From: CAWAND01 sp963727915
Lineage (GTDB): Bacteria; Chloroflexota; Anaerolineae; Anaerolineales; E44-bin32
Reading direction: 5' to 3'
DNA length: 64,000 nucleotides
Assembly: GCA_963727915.1 (NCBI GenBank)
Contig: CAVSID010000004.1
Coordinates: forward strand, 496,001 to 560,000
Shown one piece after another: positions 27,388-37,383 of this stretch. The notes under the pieces are model-generated. The model searched no databases. It worked only from the letters and a program-made list of their open reading frames with translations, and was not told the DNA's origin. The first letter of the stretch is position 1. Each line of letters begins with the position of its first letter. The translations under genes and the position numbers were made by a program.

Positions 27388-27981
27388 TCAGGCTGGCAAG
27401 CTGTCTGGCGCAGCGCGAAGGCCGCGCAGGAAGAGGTCGAAGAAAGCATCCGCCAATTCATCCGCCGTCAACCGGCCGGATGACTTGAACCAGGTAATCA
27501 TCCAGTTTTGGACGCCCAGCAGGGCAAAGCCGGCCACCTCCGGGTCAACTTGCTTGAACACACCTTCATCCATGCCCTGGATGATGATCTCCCGCCAGGC
27601 CGCTTCAACTTTGTCCCTTCGTTGGATGTGTTTGGCCCGCAGCTTGGGCTCGAGGCTCCGATACTCCAGAAGCAGCACGGCTGCCAAATCCGCCTCGGCG
27701 GTCATCCGGCGGATGTAGGCCCGCATGGCAGCCTGAAGCTTCTTATCAGCCGGTGCCCCCGACGCCAACACATCCTGCATGTCGGCGATCAGCGAATCCA
27801 GAGCGTGGTCGAGCAGGGCAAGCAGGATCTCCTGCTTGCTGTTGACGTGGTGGTACAGGCTGGGCTTCTGCAGGCCGACGGCGTCGGCGATCTCCTGCAT
27901 CGAAGCGGCCGTATAGCCCTTTTGGCCAAAGATCTGTGCCGCAGCATGCAGAATGTCGTCGCGCCGCAATGGAAGCTCCAT
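27388..27981 (-). CDS. TetR-family regulator of the beta-oxidation operon
   Basis: The protein has about 197 residues from MELPLRRDDILHAAAQIFGQ. The helix-turn-helix is SMQEIADAVGLQKPSLYHHV (about residues 28-47). The ligand domain is helical with the C-terminal pattern of acyl-CoA-responsive members. A longer in-frame version starts at 28068, directly against the operator; neither start has a good Shine-Dalgarno. It is the first gene of the operon and sits behind a promoter with a perfect palindrome, so it probably represses itself and all downstream genes until long-chain acyl-CoA binds. Confidence 0.88.
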   Translation of the reverse strand: MELPLRRDDILHAAAQIFGQKGYTAASMQEIADAVGLQKPSLYHHVNSKQEILLALLDHALDSLIADMQDVLASGAPADKKLQAAMRAYIRRMTAEADLAAVLLLEYRSLEPKLRAKHIQRRDKVEAAWREIIIQGMDEGVFKQVDPEVAGFALLGVQNWMITWFKSSGRLTADELADAFFDLFLRGLRAAPDSLPA

Positions 27982-28068
27982 CGATCGTAGGCTGGGGCGG
28001 CGGGGCCGCTGAAAGCCGGCCAGGCGTTGCGCCAAGCCGCCGTGGTATCTAGCTACGCTTGCCGCCAT

Positions 28069-28090
28069 CCCTACCGACCGGTCGGTAGGG
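28069..28090. promoter_or_regulatory. TetR operator palindrome
   Basis: A perfect 22-bp palindrome with half-site CCCTACCGACC. The central TACCGACCGGTCGGTA has the form bound by many TetR regulators of fatty-acid genes. It starts a few bases after the inferred transcription start, where bound protein would block transcription. Confidence 0.88.
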
Positions 28091-28100
28091 CATTGTGCCT

Positions 28101-28130
28101 ATGCTATCACGATCCCGCCGGGCGAGTCAA
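28101..28130 (-). promoter_or_regulatory. Sigma70-type promoter of the beta-oxidation operon
   Basis: On the minus strand TTGACT (28125-28130) and TAGCAT (28101-28106) are separated by 18 bp. The expected start, near 28094, falls just ahead of the palindrome at 28069-28090. Confidence 0.75.
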
Positions 28131-28316
28131 TCGCCTCCGGGGGCCGACGCCCGCCAACTCTGTGGTAGGCTAGGGTGATTCGCGGGTTGCCCGGGCGGCC
28201 GCCACTACCGTTACCGCCTGTGCACCCGTCTGTCCCGGACGAAGAGCCGTTCCTTTCTAGCGCCCCGGCGGCCCGACGCCTTCTTTGCGGGAACAACGTG
28301 TGTGGAGGGATGCCAA

Positions 28317-28730
28317 ATGACCGAAACCATCGAGGTCAGCGACGTCTTGCCCGGCGACCCTCATCTGATCTACCAGGCCTGGCTAGATTCAGAAACCCAC
28401 AGCGCCTTCACCGGAGCCCAAGCGGCAATCGACGCGCGCGTCGGTGGTCAGCACGCCGCCTGGGATGGCTATATCGCTGGCCAGATTCTGTCGCTTGACC
28501 CCGACCAGAGGATCGTCCAATCATGGCGAACCACCGAGTTTCCGGATAAGAGCCCGGATTCAAGGCTCGAGATTCTTCTGGCGGCCGCCCCCGGCGGGAC
28601 GAAGATCACCATCCTTCATAGCGACATCCCCGACGGTCAAGGGGAGCAATACCGCCAGGGATGGATCGACCACTACTTCGAACCCCTCAGGCGCTACCTC
28701 GAGCGCAGCTCGGACGAGCCGGCGCCCTAG
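28317..28730 (+). CDS. SRPBCC/AHSA1-domain protein
   Basis: The protein has 137 residues. ATG 28317 is preferred over GTG 28302 because GGAGGG lies 8 bp ahead of it. AHSA1 features include DPHLIYQAWLDSETHSAFTG, then DQRIVQSWRTTEFPDKSPDS and GWIDHYFEPLRRYLE. The START-like fold binds hydrophobic ligands or Hsp90-type partners; the role of this family member is unknown. It is divergent from the beta-oxidation operon. Confidence 0.85.
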   Translation: MTETIEVSDVLPGDPHLIYQAWLDSETHSAFTGAQAAIDARVGGQHAAWDGYIAGQILSLDPDQRIVQSWRTTEFPDKSPDSRLEILLAAAPGGTKITILHSDIPDGQGEQYRQGWIDHYFEPLRRYLERSSDEPAP

Positions 28731-28890
28731 GCCGAACTCGCCGGCCGGGCCCCAGACCGCAATCTTCCTCAATCGCTCTCTACGGCCCCGATCGCCGTCC
28801 TGCCCACTTGACGCCCGGGCGGGGACAGGCTAATCTCCGCTTTGGTCGCTCGCGCCAACGGCGCGGCTTTCATCCTGGTCGAGGCTCACC

Positions 28891-29612
28891 ATGGGCAATC
28901 CTTGGGTTCGAGATGTTGCGGCGGCGGTGATCACGCTGGCGGTGGCCCTCACCTGGCTCCGCGTCGTCGATGGCCTGGCGGCCCGGGGGGTCTTGGAGCA
29001 GCGCCTGAGCCGCAAGGTCATTCACATCGGCACCGGACCGCTTTTTGTCGCCTGCTGGTTCCTGTTCTCGTCCAATCCAGCCGCCCGCTTCCTGGCCGCG
29101 CTGGTGCCGCTCTTAATCACCGGCCAGTTCGTGATGGTGGGCACGGGCATGATGCGGGACCCGGCGGCCGTCGCCGCCATGACACGCCACGGCGACCGGC
29201 GGGAGATTCTGCGCGGACCGCTTTTCTACGGGATCGTATTTGTGGTCTGCACGATCGTCTTCTGGCGCACTTCGCCGGTGGGGATCCTGGCTCTGATGCT
29301 GATGTGTGGAGGGGACGGCTTGGCCGACGTCATCGGCCGCCGCTATGGTATATCGCCCCTGCCGTTCAACCCGAGCAAGACGTGGGGCGGCTCGGCTGCG
29401 ATGCTTCTGGGCGGTTTCTTCTTCGCCCTGGCCTTCGTGGCCATCTTCCAATCGGCTGGATTGTTCGACACCGGTCTGCCACCTCGGCCCTGGTCGCCCG
29501 CCTGGGGATCATCGCCCTGCTGTGCAGCCTGGTCGAGGCCCTGCCACTCCCCGACTTCGACAACCTAACCGTGACGGCCACCGCCGTCGCCTTGGGACTG
29601 ATCCTGCTCTAG
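28891..29612 (+). CDS. Phytol/dolichol kinase-like membrane protein (frameshift)
   Basis: The protein is a multi-pass membrane enzyme of the CTP-transferase/polyprenol-kinase type. Motifs: RKVIHIGTGPLFV, LALMLMCGGDGLADVIGRRY and PFNPSKTWGGSAAML, the conserved GDG..D..G and SxxGS patterns of VTE5-like phytol kinases. The frame changes near 29480. In the corrected frame it ends SLVEALPLPDFDNLTVTATA (the family's usual DNLTVP-like end) at TAG 29610-29612, giving about 240 residues. It converges with, and overlaps by three bases, the AttH-like gene. The natural lipid alcohol is unknown. Confidence 0.82.
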
Positions 29613-30782
29613 AAGGCGCCACCCAGACTGCCGGCGTAGCCGGTCATTTCGATGTAGCCGTTGCCCGTCACAGCCGCCCCACGACTGGTCCCCATGAACC
29701 GCACGGCCCCTTCCCAATAGATCACACTGACTCGCATCTCCTGATCCGCCACCCACGGGGCCACCGCGAGATGGATCGCCTGTGACGGGATGTCGATGCG
29801 CCAGGCGGCCGGGTAGTCGGCGCCGGATCTGCGGGCTGTGCCATGTGCTGTCGACGGCGACTTGAACCTGGTCCTGGGTCAGATGAACGACCTGCCCGTC
29901 TGGCTCAACCAGCGTCCCCGACGAGACCGGCGAAAGCGAGCCATCCTGGTTGCGAATCTGGAAGAACATCAGATCCGCCCGTCCGAGAGCTGCAGGCTGA
30001 ACCAATCCCACCCACCGCGCTCTCGCTGCAGGGCGCTGGTGCTCCACTCGTGATCGAACCAGCTCAATCCGCTCACGTCAAATGTCTCTCCCGCCGATCG
30101 TCAGGGTGCCCTGGGTCACGAGACGCGTCCCGCTCAGGTAATACGACGCATTGCCGGGTTCGGTTCCCTTGGGGCTCAATCCGCCGTCGCCGTTCGGGAC
30201 ATAGGGCTTCTGCGAGTCAAGTTGAAGCGCCGAGGTGTTGCCGTCTGCCTGCGCCGACAGCTGCAGGAAACGTCCCTCCCTGTCCGGGGAGAGGACCTGC
30301 CAGTCCTCAAGCCAGACACGATAGGGTTCGCCTTCCGCCCCTGCCAGCCCATCTGCCTGACGGCTGAAACGCTCCACGGCGAAGTGGGTCTCCCGACGCG
30401 ACATCGGTGATGGCGAAATGGGCGAAGTAGATCTCGCGTGTGGCCAGGCTGCCGGTCGGTCGATTGGATCTGGGCTCAGGCCGCGCCGGAAGAACGTCAG
30501 CTGGTAGCCGAAATGCCGCCCGTCGGCCGTCTCCAGATTGCCCGTGTAGTACCACCACTCGGTCTGAAACTCGGGATGCGGCCCGAGGTCCGCCGGATAG
30601 ACAAAGGGGCGTGGGCGCCAGCGCCTCTGGCGAAGACCGGCGTGGGCTCCGGGCGCCCAAGACAGATGGACACAGTCTTGACTGGCTGCCGCCTGCGGTA
30701 GCGGCCGCGTCGAACCACCACAGCTAGCCGAGCCCGAGGCGGCCAGAGACGATGGCGACAGAGCCGCCGAGAGCCTACGCAT
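29609..30782 (-). CDS. AttH/CrtC-type lipocalin-like lipoprotein (frameshifted)
   Basis: The product is about 390 residues. The start at 30782 opens MRRLSAALSPSSLAASGSAS with a following Cys as likely lipid anchor; the exact start is uncertain. The AttH/carotenoid-hydratase signature is GPHPEFQTEWWYYTGNL, followed by FGYQLTFFRRGLSPDP. The second half has DLMFFQIRNQDGSLSPVSSG, and the end reads GNGYIEMTGYAGSLGGAF with TAG at 29609-29611. At least four frame changes are needed (near 30700-30650, 30420, 30070 and 29800). It is the third gene after an ABC ATPase and an FtsX-type permease, the AttEFGH arrangement. Confidence 0.75.
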
Positions 30783-30834
30783 CGGCGGCCAGCTCCGTAG
30801 CGCAGAAGGCTGATCGATAGCTTCGCCATCGTCT

Positions 30835-33389
30835 TCACTCCCTGCCGCAGCCCTTCCACGACCGACATCCGGGCCAAGCGCCGGATGGGATAGACGCCGG
30901 CCAGCAAGGCCGCCGCCACGCCGATGGCGATGGCCTGCAGCAGGATCCAGGGATCGACGCTCCACTGGATGGTCCAGCCAAATGAACGAAGGTTGATTAC
31001 GTAGGTCAGGACCGCCGCCAGCACCAGCCCGGTGGGCACGGCGCACACCCCGGCGATGGCCCCAATCAGCCCTGTCTCGAGCAGGTTCAGGGCCCACAGC
31101 CCCCTGCCCGTCAGGCCCAGCGCCACCAAGGTGGCCAGCTCCTGCCGGCGCTCGAGCTGAAGCGCCAGCAAGAGCCGAAAGCACCCCTACGAAGGCGACC
31201 AGGATCGCCAGCAACCTGAGCGCCGCCGTGATGGCAAAGGTTCGATCGAAGATGCGCAGCGCCTGCTGGCGGAGGGCGCGTGTGGCCGCACCATCCAATC
31301 CTGTACCCGCCACAGGCGCTGGTTTCGATCGCCTGAGTCGCCTGGTCCAGGTCGGCCCCGGGCTGGAGATAGACCGCCAGGGAGGAAATCGACCGATCCT
31401 GCCAGTAGGCATGATAGACCGTGTCCGCCATCAAGACCGTGCCGCGGTCGGAGGCGTAGTCGTAGTACACGCCTACGACCGGGAAGGTGTGCCAGCCGCC
31501 GTCGGTCAGCAGCCGCACTGAGCCACCCGCGCTTGCTGATCCCATGGCGATAGGCGTAAGGCTCGCTTACGATCACAGCCCCCTGCAGAACAGTCGTTCC
31601 ATGTGGCCTCGGGCGAGCCGCTGGCAAACCGATACAGGCCGGCGGCCCGCTCCCGCCGGGCGTCGGCCACCGACAGCCGGACCGGGCCATCCGCGCCCTG
31701 AACCGTCACGCCCCGGAATGTCTCCACCGTGGCCGACCCCCGGCAGAGCCGCGCAGGCGGTCGGCCAGCTCGGGCGGCAGGGAAGCCGTCGGCCGGGTGT
31801 CGCCCGCCGTCGGCCCGGAAACATAGACATCAGCCCGCAACGTCAGATCCAGCCAGTGGTCGACGGTGCCGCGGAAGCCATCGATCATCACGCCCACACC
31901 GATGGTGACGGATAGCGCCACCATCAGCGCTGCGATGGCGACGCTGGTGCGGCTCAGACGCGCGGTCGACGGTACGGGCGGCAATGGCGCCCAGCCGGCC
32001 GAAGAGCTTCGTGTAGACCAGGCCTGCACAGCGCGACAACCCGACGGTGGCCGCCGGCACGAGCAGCGCCAGGCCAAACAGGATGACAAACATGCCTGCA
32101 AAACTCGCCGCCAGTGAGCCCGTAATCCAGAGCAGGACGGCCGTTCCCATCAGGCACAGAACAGCCCCCGCCAGCCGACGCCCAGGGGAGCCATGCCCGC
32201 ACCCGGGTTTCGAGTGCACTTGGCCTGAGCGCTTCGACAGGTTGAACGCGCGCCGCCTTCCAGGGCCGGCCCGGCAGCCGCCACTACGCTGGCCAACCCG
32301 CCCAACAGCAGCCCCTTCAGGACATCGCTCCCATGCAATGCTGCCTGACGCACGGCGGTCACGAAGTAGAAATCGTTGATGGTCTGGGTTTCCAGTCGGA
32401 CGGCGCCCTGCGCCAGCATCCATCCCAGCCCGAGACCCAGCGCCGCACCCAGCAGGCCGACCACCAGGGCTTCCAAGACAGACCATGGCGAAGAGCTCCT
32501 GCCCCGTCACCCCAAGTGCTCGCAGTGTGGCCAGCACCATGCGACGCTGAACCACCGAGAACATGACCGAGTTGTAGATCAGGAACATTCCCACCACCAG
32601 CGCCAGCAAACTCAATGCCGTGAGATTGAGCTGGAAGGCGGATGCCAGCTGGGCGGCCGTCGCCGATTCCTGGCTGGCGCTGACGACCGTCAAGACCCCG
32701 CGGCAGAGCAGCTTGGATACGATCGGCTTCAGCTTGGGAGACGATCAGGTCAATCCGCGTCAGGCGGTCCGGCATATCCATCAACTCCTGGGCCGTCCCA
32801 ACGTCCAAGACCAGCAGATCCTCTGGCAGACTCTCCCCCCCTCGCCCGATCCGGATAGGACTCCCAGCATTGAGACCCGAACCTTCCGTCCATCAAGGAC
32901 CAACTGGATGCCATCACCTGGGCCAAGCTGGTAGGCGGCTGCCAGAGATTGCCCAACCAGCACCCCGGCGGGGTTTGTGAAAAATGGCGCAAATGATTCT
33001 CGGGTTGCATTGCTCCGATCGAACAAGCCGCGAAAAGGGGCCTCGGCCAGAGGGTCCACGCCCAACAACCTGAGGCTTCGGCCGTCGAGGTCGGGGGCTA
33101 CGGCTTGGCCTTCCACAACCGGGGCGCTCGCCGCAACGCCCAGGTCCACCCTCACCTGGCGGTAGACGTCAGCCGAAACGCCTGACGGGCCACCCTGGAT
33201 CTGGTAAGTGGCCTTTCCCACGACAGCCTGGGTACTCAATCGGAAGCCTTCGGCAGCCGATTGATTGGCCAGGTCGATGGCCACGACGACCGCCACGCCC
33301 AATGCGACCCCCAAGATCATCAAGGCGAGCTGCCAACCCCTTCGGCGGAGATCACGCAGGCTGGTCTTGATCAGGGAAATGTGCAGCAT
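30835..33389 (-). CDS. FtsX/MacB-type ABC transporter permease, two-core (frameshifted)
   Basis: Start ATG 33389 (MLHISLIKTSLRDLRRRGWQ) has a first membrane segment LALMILGVALGVAVVVAIDL, then a periplasmic core, then LLALVVGMFLIYNSVMFSVV with the FtsX motif RRMVLATLRALGVTGQE. The layout repeats in the second half (LQLERRQELATLVALGLTG, AIAIGVAAALLAGVYPIRRL). One deleted G near 30845 would give the end EGLRQE and TGA 30835-30837. The corrected size is about 850 residues, normal for two-core permeases of lipoprotein or lipid exporters. Roughly eight frame changes split the gene as written. Confidence 0.78.
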
Positions 33390-33416
33390 CGGCAGGTGGC
33401 AGGCTCGGAGACTGTG

Positions 33417-34118
33417 CTAGCCGGCGGCCGAGGTCGACGCGGTCGAAACAAGCTTGCCGCGTTCGATGGTGAGGATGCGATCGGCCCGCTCAGCGAGGTG
33501 ATGGCTGTGGGTGACGAGAATCAGCGTCCGCCCCTCGGCTCGGGTCAGACCAAGCAGGAGCTGCATAATCTCGTCTCCGGTCGCCTGATCGAGGTTTCCA
33601 GTCGGCTCGTCGGCCAGCACCAAGCCTGGGAGTCAGCACCAGGGCACGGGCAATGGCTACCCGCTGCTGCTCCCCGCCGGACAGGCGGTCAGGCAACTCG
33701 TCCAACCGCCCTTCGAGCCCAACCTGAGACAAGAGGCTCTGCGCATGCAGCGAGACGCCCGACATCCAAGCGGCCCGCCAGCTCGGCGGGAAGCAAGACG
33801 TTTTCACGTACGGTCAAGGTGGGAATCAGATTGAAGAACTGGAAGACGATCCCGATGGTCCCCCTGCGAAACAGCGTCCGTCCCCTGGACGACATCGCCG
33901 CCAGATCCTCACCGTCGATGATGATCCGTCCCGAGTCCGGCACATCCAGACCGGCTAGCAGGTTCAGCAAGGTGGTCTTTCCGCTTCCGCTCCGACCGCG
34001 GATGGCGGCGACCTCGCCCTCTACTAAAGCGCGCTTGTGCGCCGTCCAGAACGCGGCGCACCCTATCCCCCTGTCGATAGGCCTTGGTCAACGCTTCCAG
34101 CCGAATGAGATCTTTCAT
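33417..34118 (-). CDS. ABC transporter ATP-binding protein (frameshifted)
   Basis: ATG 34118 starts MKDLIRLEALTKAYRQGD. The parts in order are Walker A SGSGKTTLLNLLAGL, Q-loop GIVFQFFNLIPTLTV, signature LSGGEQQRVAIARAL, Walker B LADEPTGNLD and switch LILVTHSHH. They lie in three frames with shifts near 34045, 33760 and 33625. The corrected length is about 233 residues, the size of LolD/MacB-type ATPases. It is followed 27 bp later by its permease. All ATPase motifs are preserved, so the gene is very likely intact in the organism. Confidence 0.85.
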
Positions 34119-34179
34119 GCGCCGATGCTCGGGGACAGCCCGCAGTCTGATCCCTGAGATGGGGGCCGTCTTGCCCAGA

Positions 34180-35786
34180 TCAGAGCTTGGGACCGGCCCG
34201 GCGGACCGGGTCTGTGACTTGATCGCCGAAGCGCTCGAAGTTTTCGTGGAAGCGAGCGGCCAGGTCCTTGGCGCGCTCGTCATACGCCGACGGGTCGTCC
34301 CAGGTTCGCCGCGGGTCCAGCACTTCGGCGGGCACCTCCGGACACGCCTGCGGGCACGGGCAAGTCCAAAGACCGGGTCCGGGTGGAACGCGTAGCTATC
34401 CAGACGTCCGCTCAAGGCGGCCCGCACCATAGAACGGGTATACGCAAGTTCGATGCGGTGGCCGACTCCGTAGGGACCCCCCGTCCAGCCTGTGTTCAGG
34501 AGCCAGACGTTGGTGCCATGCTCCAGGATCTTCGCCTTCAGAAGCTCGGCATAGACATTCGGCCGCAGGGGCAGGAAGGGCGCTGCGAAGCACGTCGAAA
34601 ACGTCGCCTTCGGTTCGCTCCCAACATCCGTTTCCGTGCCGGCCAGCTTGGCCGTGTAGCCCGAGAGGAAGTAGTACATCGCCTGATCCGGATCCAACTT
34701 GGAGATCGGGGGTAGTACGCCAAAGGCATCCGCCGCCAGGAAGAAGATGTTGTGTGGATGGCCACCCTTCCCGCCAATCACGTAGTTGGTGACGCTCTCG
34801 ATGGGGTAGGCTCCGCGGGTGTTCTCGGTCAGACTGTCGTCGCCGAAGTCAATCTGCCGCGTACGTGGATCGAAGACCACATTCTCGAGGACTGCCCCGA
34901 AGCTGTGCACTGCATGCCAAATCACCGGCTCGGCCGGTTCCTCTAGGCGGATCATCTTGGCATAGCAGCCGCCTTCGATGTTGAACACGCCCTGGTCCCC
35001 CCAGGCATGCTCATCGTCGCCGATGAGCCCCCTTTCAAGATCCGACGACAGGGTCGTCTTGCCTGTGCCTGACAGGCCAAAAAACAGGGCCACGTCCCCT
35101 TCGTCGCCCTGGTTCGCCGAGCAATGCATGGTCATCACGCCCTGTTTGGGGAGAAGGTAGTTCAGGACGGTGAAGATGGTCTTCTTGATTTCGCCGGCGT
35201 ACAGCGTGCCACCGATGATAGCCAGCTTGCGCTCGAAGTTTACGACGATGAACGCCCCGCTGTTGGTCCCGTCCGCCTCGGGGTCTGCCTGGACATCCGC
35301 CGACTGTATGATGGTGAACTCCGGACGATGGTCCTCGAGCTCTGCCCTCGACAGCCGCCGAAAGATATGGCGTGAGAACAGGCTGTGCCAGGCACCGGAC
35401 GTGATCACCTGAATGGGCAGTCGGTAGGCGGGATCGGCGGCAGCCGCCGCATCGAGTACATAGGCTTCCGCGGCTTCGAAGCGGGACACGATCTTGGCGT
35501 ACAGATTGTCGAAATGGTCCGGCGACAGAGGCTGGTTAACGGATCCCCACCAGATATCATCCCGGCTCGGGAGCTGCTCGACCACGAATTTGTCCTTCGG
35601 CGAGCGTCCCGTATGGGCTCCCGTCGTCACCATGACCGTGCCCGCTGGTCCTAGATGACCCTCGTCGCGGCGGATCACGTGTTCAACCAACTCGGGAACG
35701 GACAGATTGCGGAACTCCGTTGTCAAGTGGAGCTCTTCGAGCCCGGCGGTCGAGCCCGAATCCTGCTCGGCTAGCTTCTCGGCCAT
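34180..35786 (-). CDS. pckA: Phosphoenolpyruvate carboxykinase (ATP) (frameshift near 3' end)
   Basis: This enzyme converts oxaloacetate and ATP to PEP, CO2 and ADP at the entry to gluconeogenesis. Motifs are GAHTGRSPKDKFVVE, NFERKLAIIGGTLYAGEIKK (metal and oxaloacetate binding), P-loop GLSGTGKTTLSSD, GDDEHAWGDQGVFNIEGG and NTRGAYPI. The frame changes near 34365. In the corrected frame the end is VLDPRRTWDDPSAY to VRRAGPKL with TGA at 34180-34182, about 535 residues, as in the family. As written the frame would run into the ABC ATPase gene. Confidence 0.93.
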
Positions 35787-35970
35787 CTGGACAACTCCGT
35801 TTCAGACCTAGCGTCTATGTCGGAACTTCGAGGCGGGCATTGCGCGCCCCGACAAGCTTGGGGAAGTACCCATCAGAAACTGCGCTGGGACAGGGGAGGT
35901 TCCGCTTGGGTCCCAGCCACCCCGCCCCATCGGCGGACCGTCAGCCGCCTCAACCATAAGTCTAACATGC

Positions 35971-37383
35971 TCACGGAAGGCGGCTCCCGACGGACGCGGC
36001 TGGCACATCGGCCAGAAGCGGGGCTGACCCCGTTGTGCCCGAGGCTGGCCAGCCATCCCAAGGCACCTGCGCCTCATCCAGCACGTGCCCCACCACGTCG
36101 ATAGCCTGGATTTGGATGGCTGTCGATGTGAAGGTTAGCAGCACAAAATGCGTCGCCACCGCCGAAGCCTGCAAGTTTGGATCCCGCCCTCGAACCTGGT
36201 ATAAGTGACTCGACCCGCCGCCGGAGATGACGTAGGTCTTGCCGGAGACCTCGAAGCGTTGATAGTTGTGGTCGTGCCCGGCCAGGACAAGGGGGACGTT
36301 GGCGGACTGGATCAGGTCGCCCCAGGCCCGGCGCACTGGCAGGCTGTCCAGAAGGTGATAGCCGGCGTTGTAAATGGGGACGTGGAGCACGACGATCGTA
36401 GTCTGAAACCGGGGGTCGGCCAACCGCTCAGCCAGCCAGGCCGTCTCGTCGGCCTTGCCCGGATAGCCGAACACTACCTGGCTGTTGAGGACGACGAACT
36501 GAACTCCGCGTTGCGAGAAGGCATACCAACCGCCTGCCCCAGCCTGGACATCCGGCATGGCCGGATCGACAAAAGGGGCAAGAGCCTGAAGGCCGTAAGG
36601 CTGACCCTGTGAATAGGCCGCTTGCTCCAAATCATGATTGCCCAGGATCGGGTAAAAGGGTGCCGAGCGGAGCAGAGGCGCGAATGGGGCAAACAGCTTG
36701 GTCTGGAATCCCGCCGCCGGTGAAGGGTCATCCTGTAAGTTGTACACGAGATCGCCCGTGTGAATGGTGAAGTCCACTCCGTAGGTCGCCATCAGAGCGC
36801 CCAATTGCGCCGTCACCGGTTCCCCGAAGCCAGAATCCCCAACCACAGCCACCCGGAATTCCCCGGGTGAGACGGGCTGGGTTTGAAACGCCACATCCCC
36901 CCAGGCCCCACCCTGGAAGGATGGCTGGAATTGGCCGTCACCCGAGTCCAGAACAACCGCAGCCAGGTAGGGGACTCCAGGCTCGAGCCCGGAGGCTGTG
37001 AACAAACCGCCCGGACCATCGAATGGGATGGCCACCGGAGCACCTGCGCCGTTTTGGGGCACAATCAGGAGCTGCCCCATGGCGGGCTGATCTAGCTCGA
37101 ATTCGAGCACGGCCTCTCGCTGCCCGGCATGCCGGGTGATCAGCGGAACACGGTAGGAAATATCCGAGAGCGGGGCATTGCGGGCTGCCCGCAGGGGGTC
37201 GGCCGTCGGAACAGAAGTCGGGGCATCTGTTGCTGGGGCCAAGCTGACCGTCGGCGGAGCCGGGCTGGTGGGCGCCGCCGGGGTCCGGCTGGGTGTTGGC
37301 AAACTGGCGGTGGGTGCCGAGACCGGCCCGCAAGCGGCCAGGAGCAGAGCGATCAGAACGAGCCCGTATGCAGAGCGTTTCAT
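35971..37383 (-). CDS. Lipoprotein metallophosphoesterase
   Basis: The protein has 470 residues. The signal peptide ends LALLLAAC-type (lipobox LAAC, Cys 18), and a Pro/Thr-rich linker follows to about 65. A fibronectin-like N domain spans about 75-190. The calcineurin-like domain has VVGDSGFGE, HTGDLVYN, GNHDLEQ, VVLHVPIYN and GHDHNYQR, all five metal-ligand motifs. The layout resembles purple acid phosphatases. It sits outside the membrane and could release phosphate or split phosphodiesters. The start overlaps the mazG stop by four bases (ATGA), so they are translationally coupled. Intact. Confidence 0.88.
   Translation of the reverse strand: MKRSAYGLVLIALLLAACGPVSAPTASLPTPSRTPAAPTSPAPPTVSLAPATDAPTSVPTADPLRAARNAPLSDISYRVPLITRHAGQREAVLEFELDQPAMGQLLIVPQNGAGAPVAIPFDGPGGLFTASGLEPGVPYLAAVVLDSGDGQFQPSFQGGAWGDVAFQTQPVSPGEFRVAVVGDSGFGEPVTAQLGALMATYGVDFTIHTGDLVYNLQDDPSPAAGFQTKLFAPFAPLLRSAPFYPILGNHDLEQAAYSQGQPYGLQALAPFVDPAMPDVQAGAGGWYAFSQRGVQFVVLNSQVVFGYPGKADETAWLAERLADPRFQTTIVVLHVPIYNAGYHLLDSLPVRRAWGDLIQSANVPLVLAGHDHNYQRFEVSGKTYVISGGGSSHLYQVRGRDPNLQASAVATHFVLLTFTSTAIQIQAIDVVGHVLDEAQVPWDGWPASGTTGSAPLLADVPAASVGSRLP

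Noticed and set aside
35960..35966. GTCTAAC ahead of pckA as another integron core site
   Set aside because: No matching arm or second core lies within 150 bp; a 7-mer is expected by chance.
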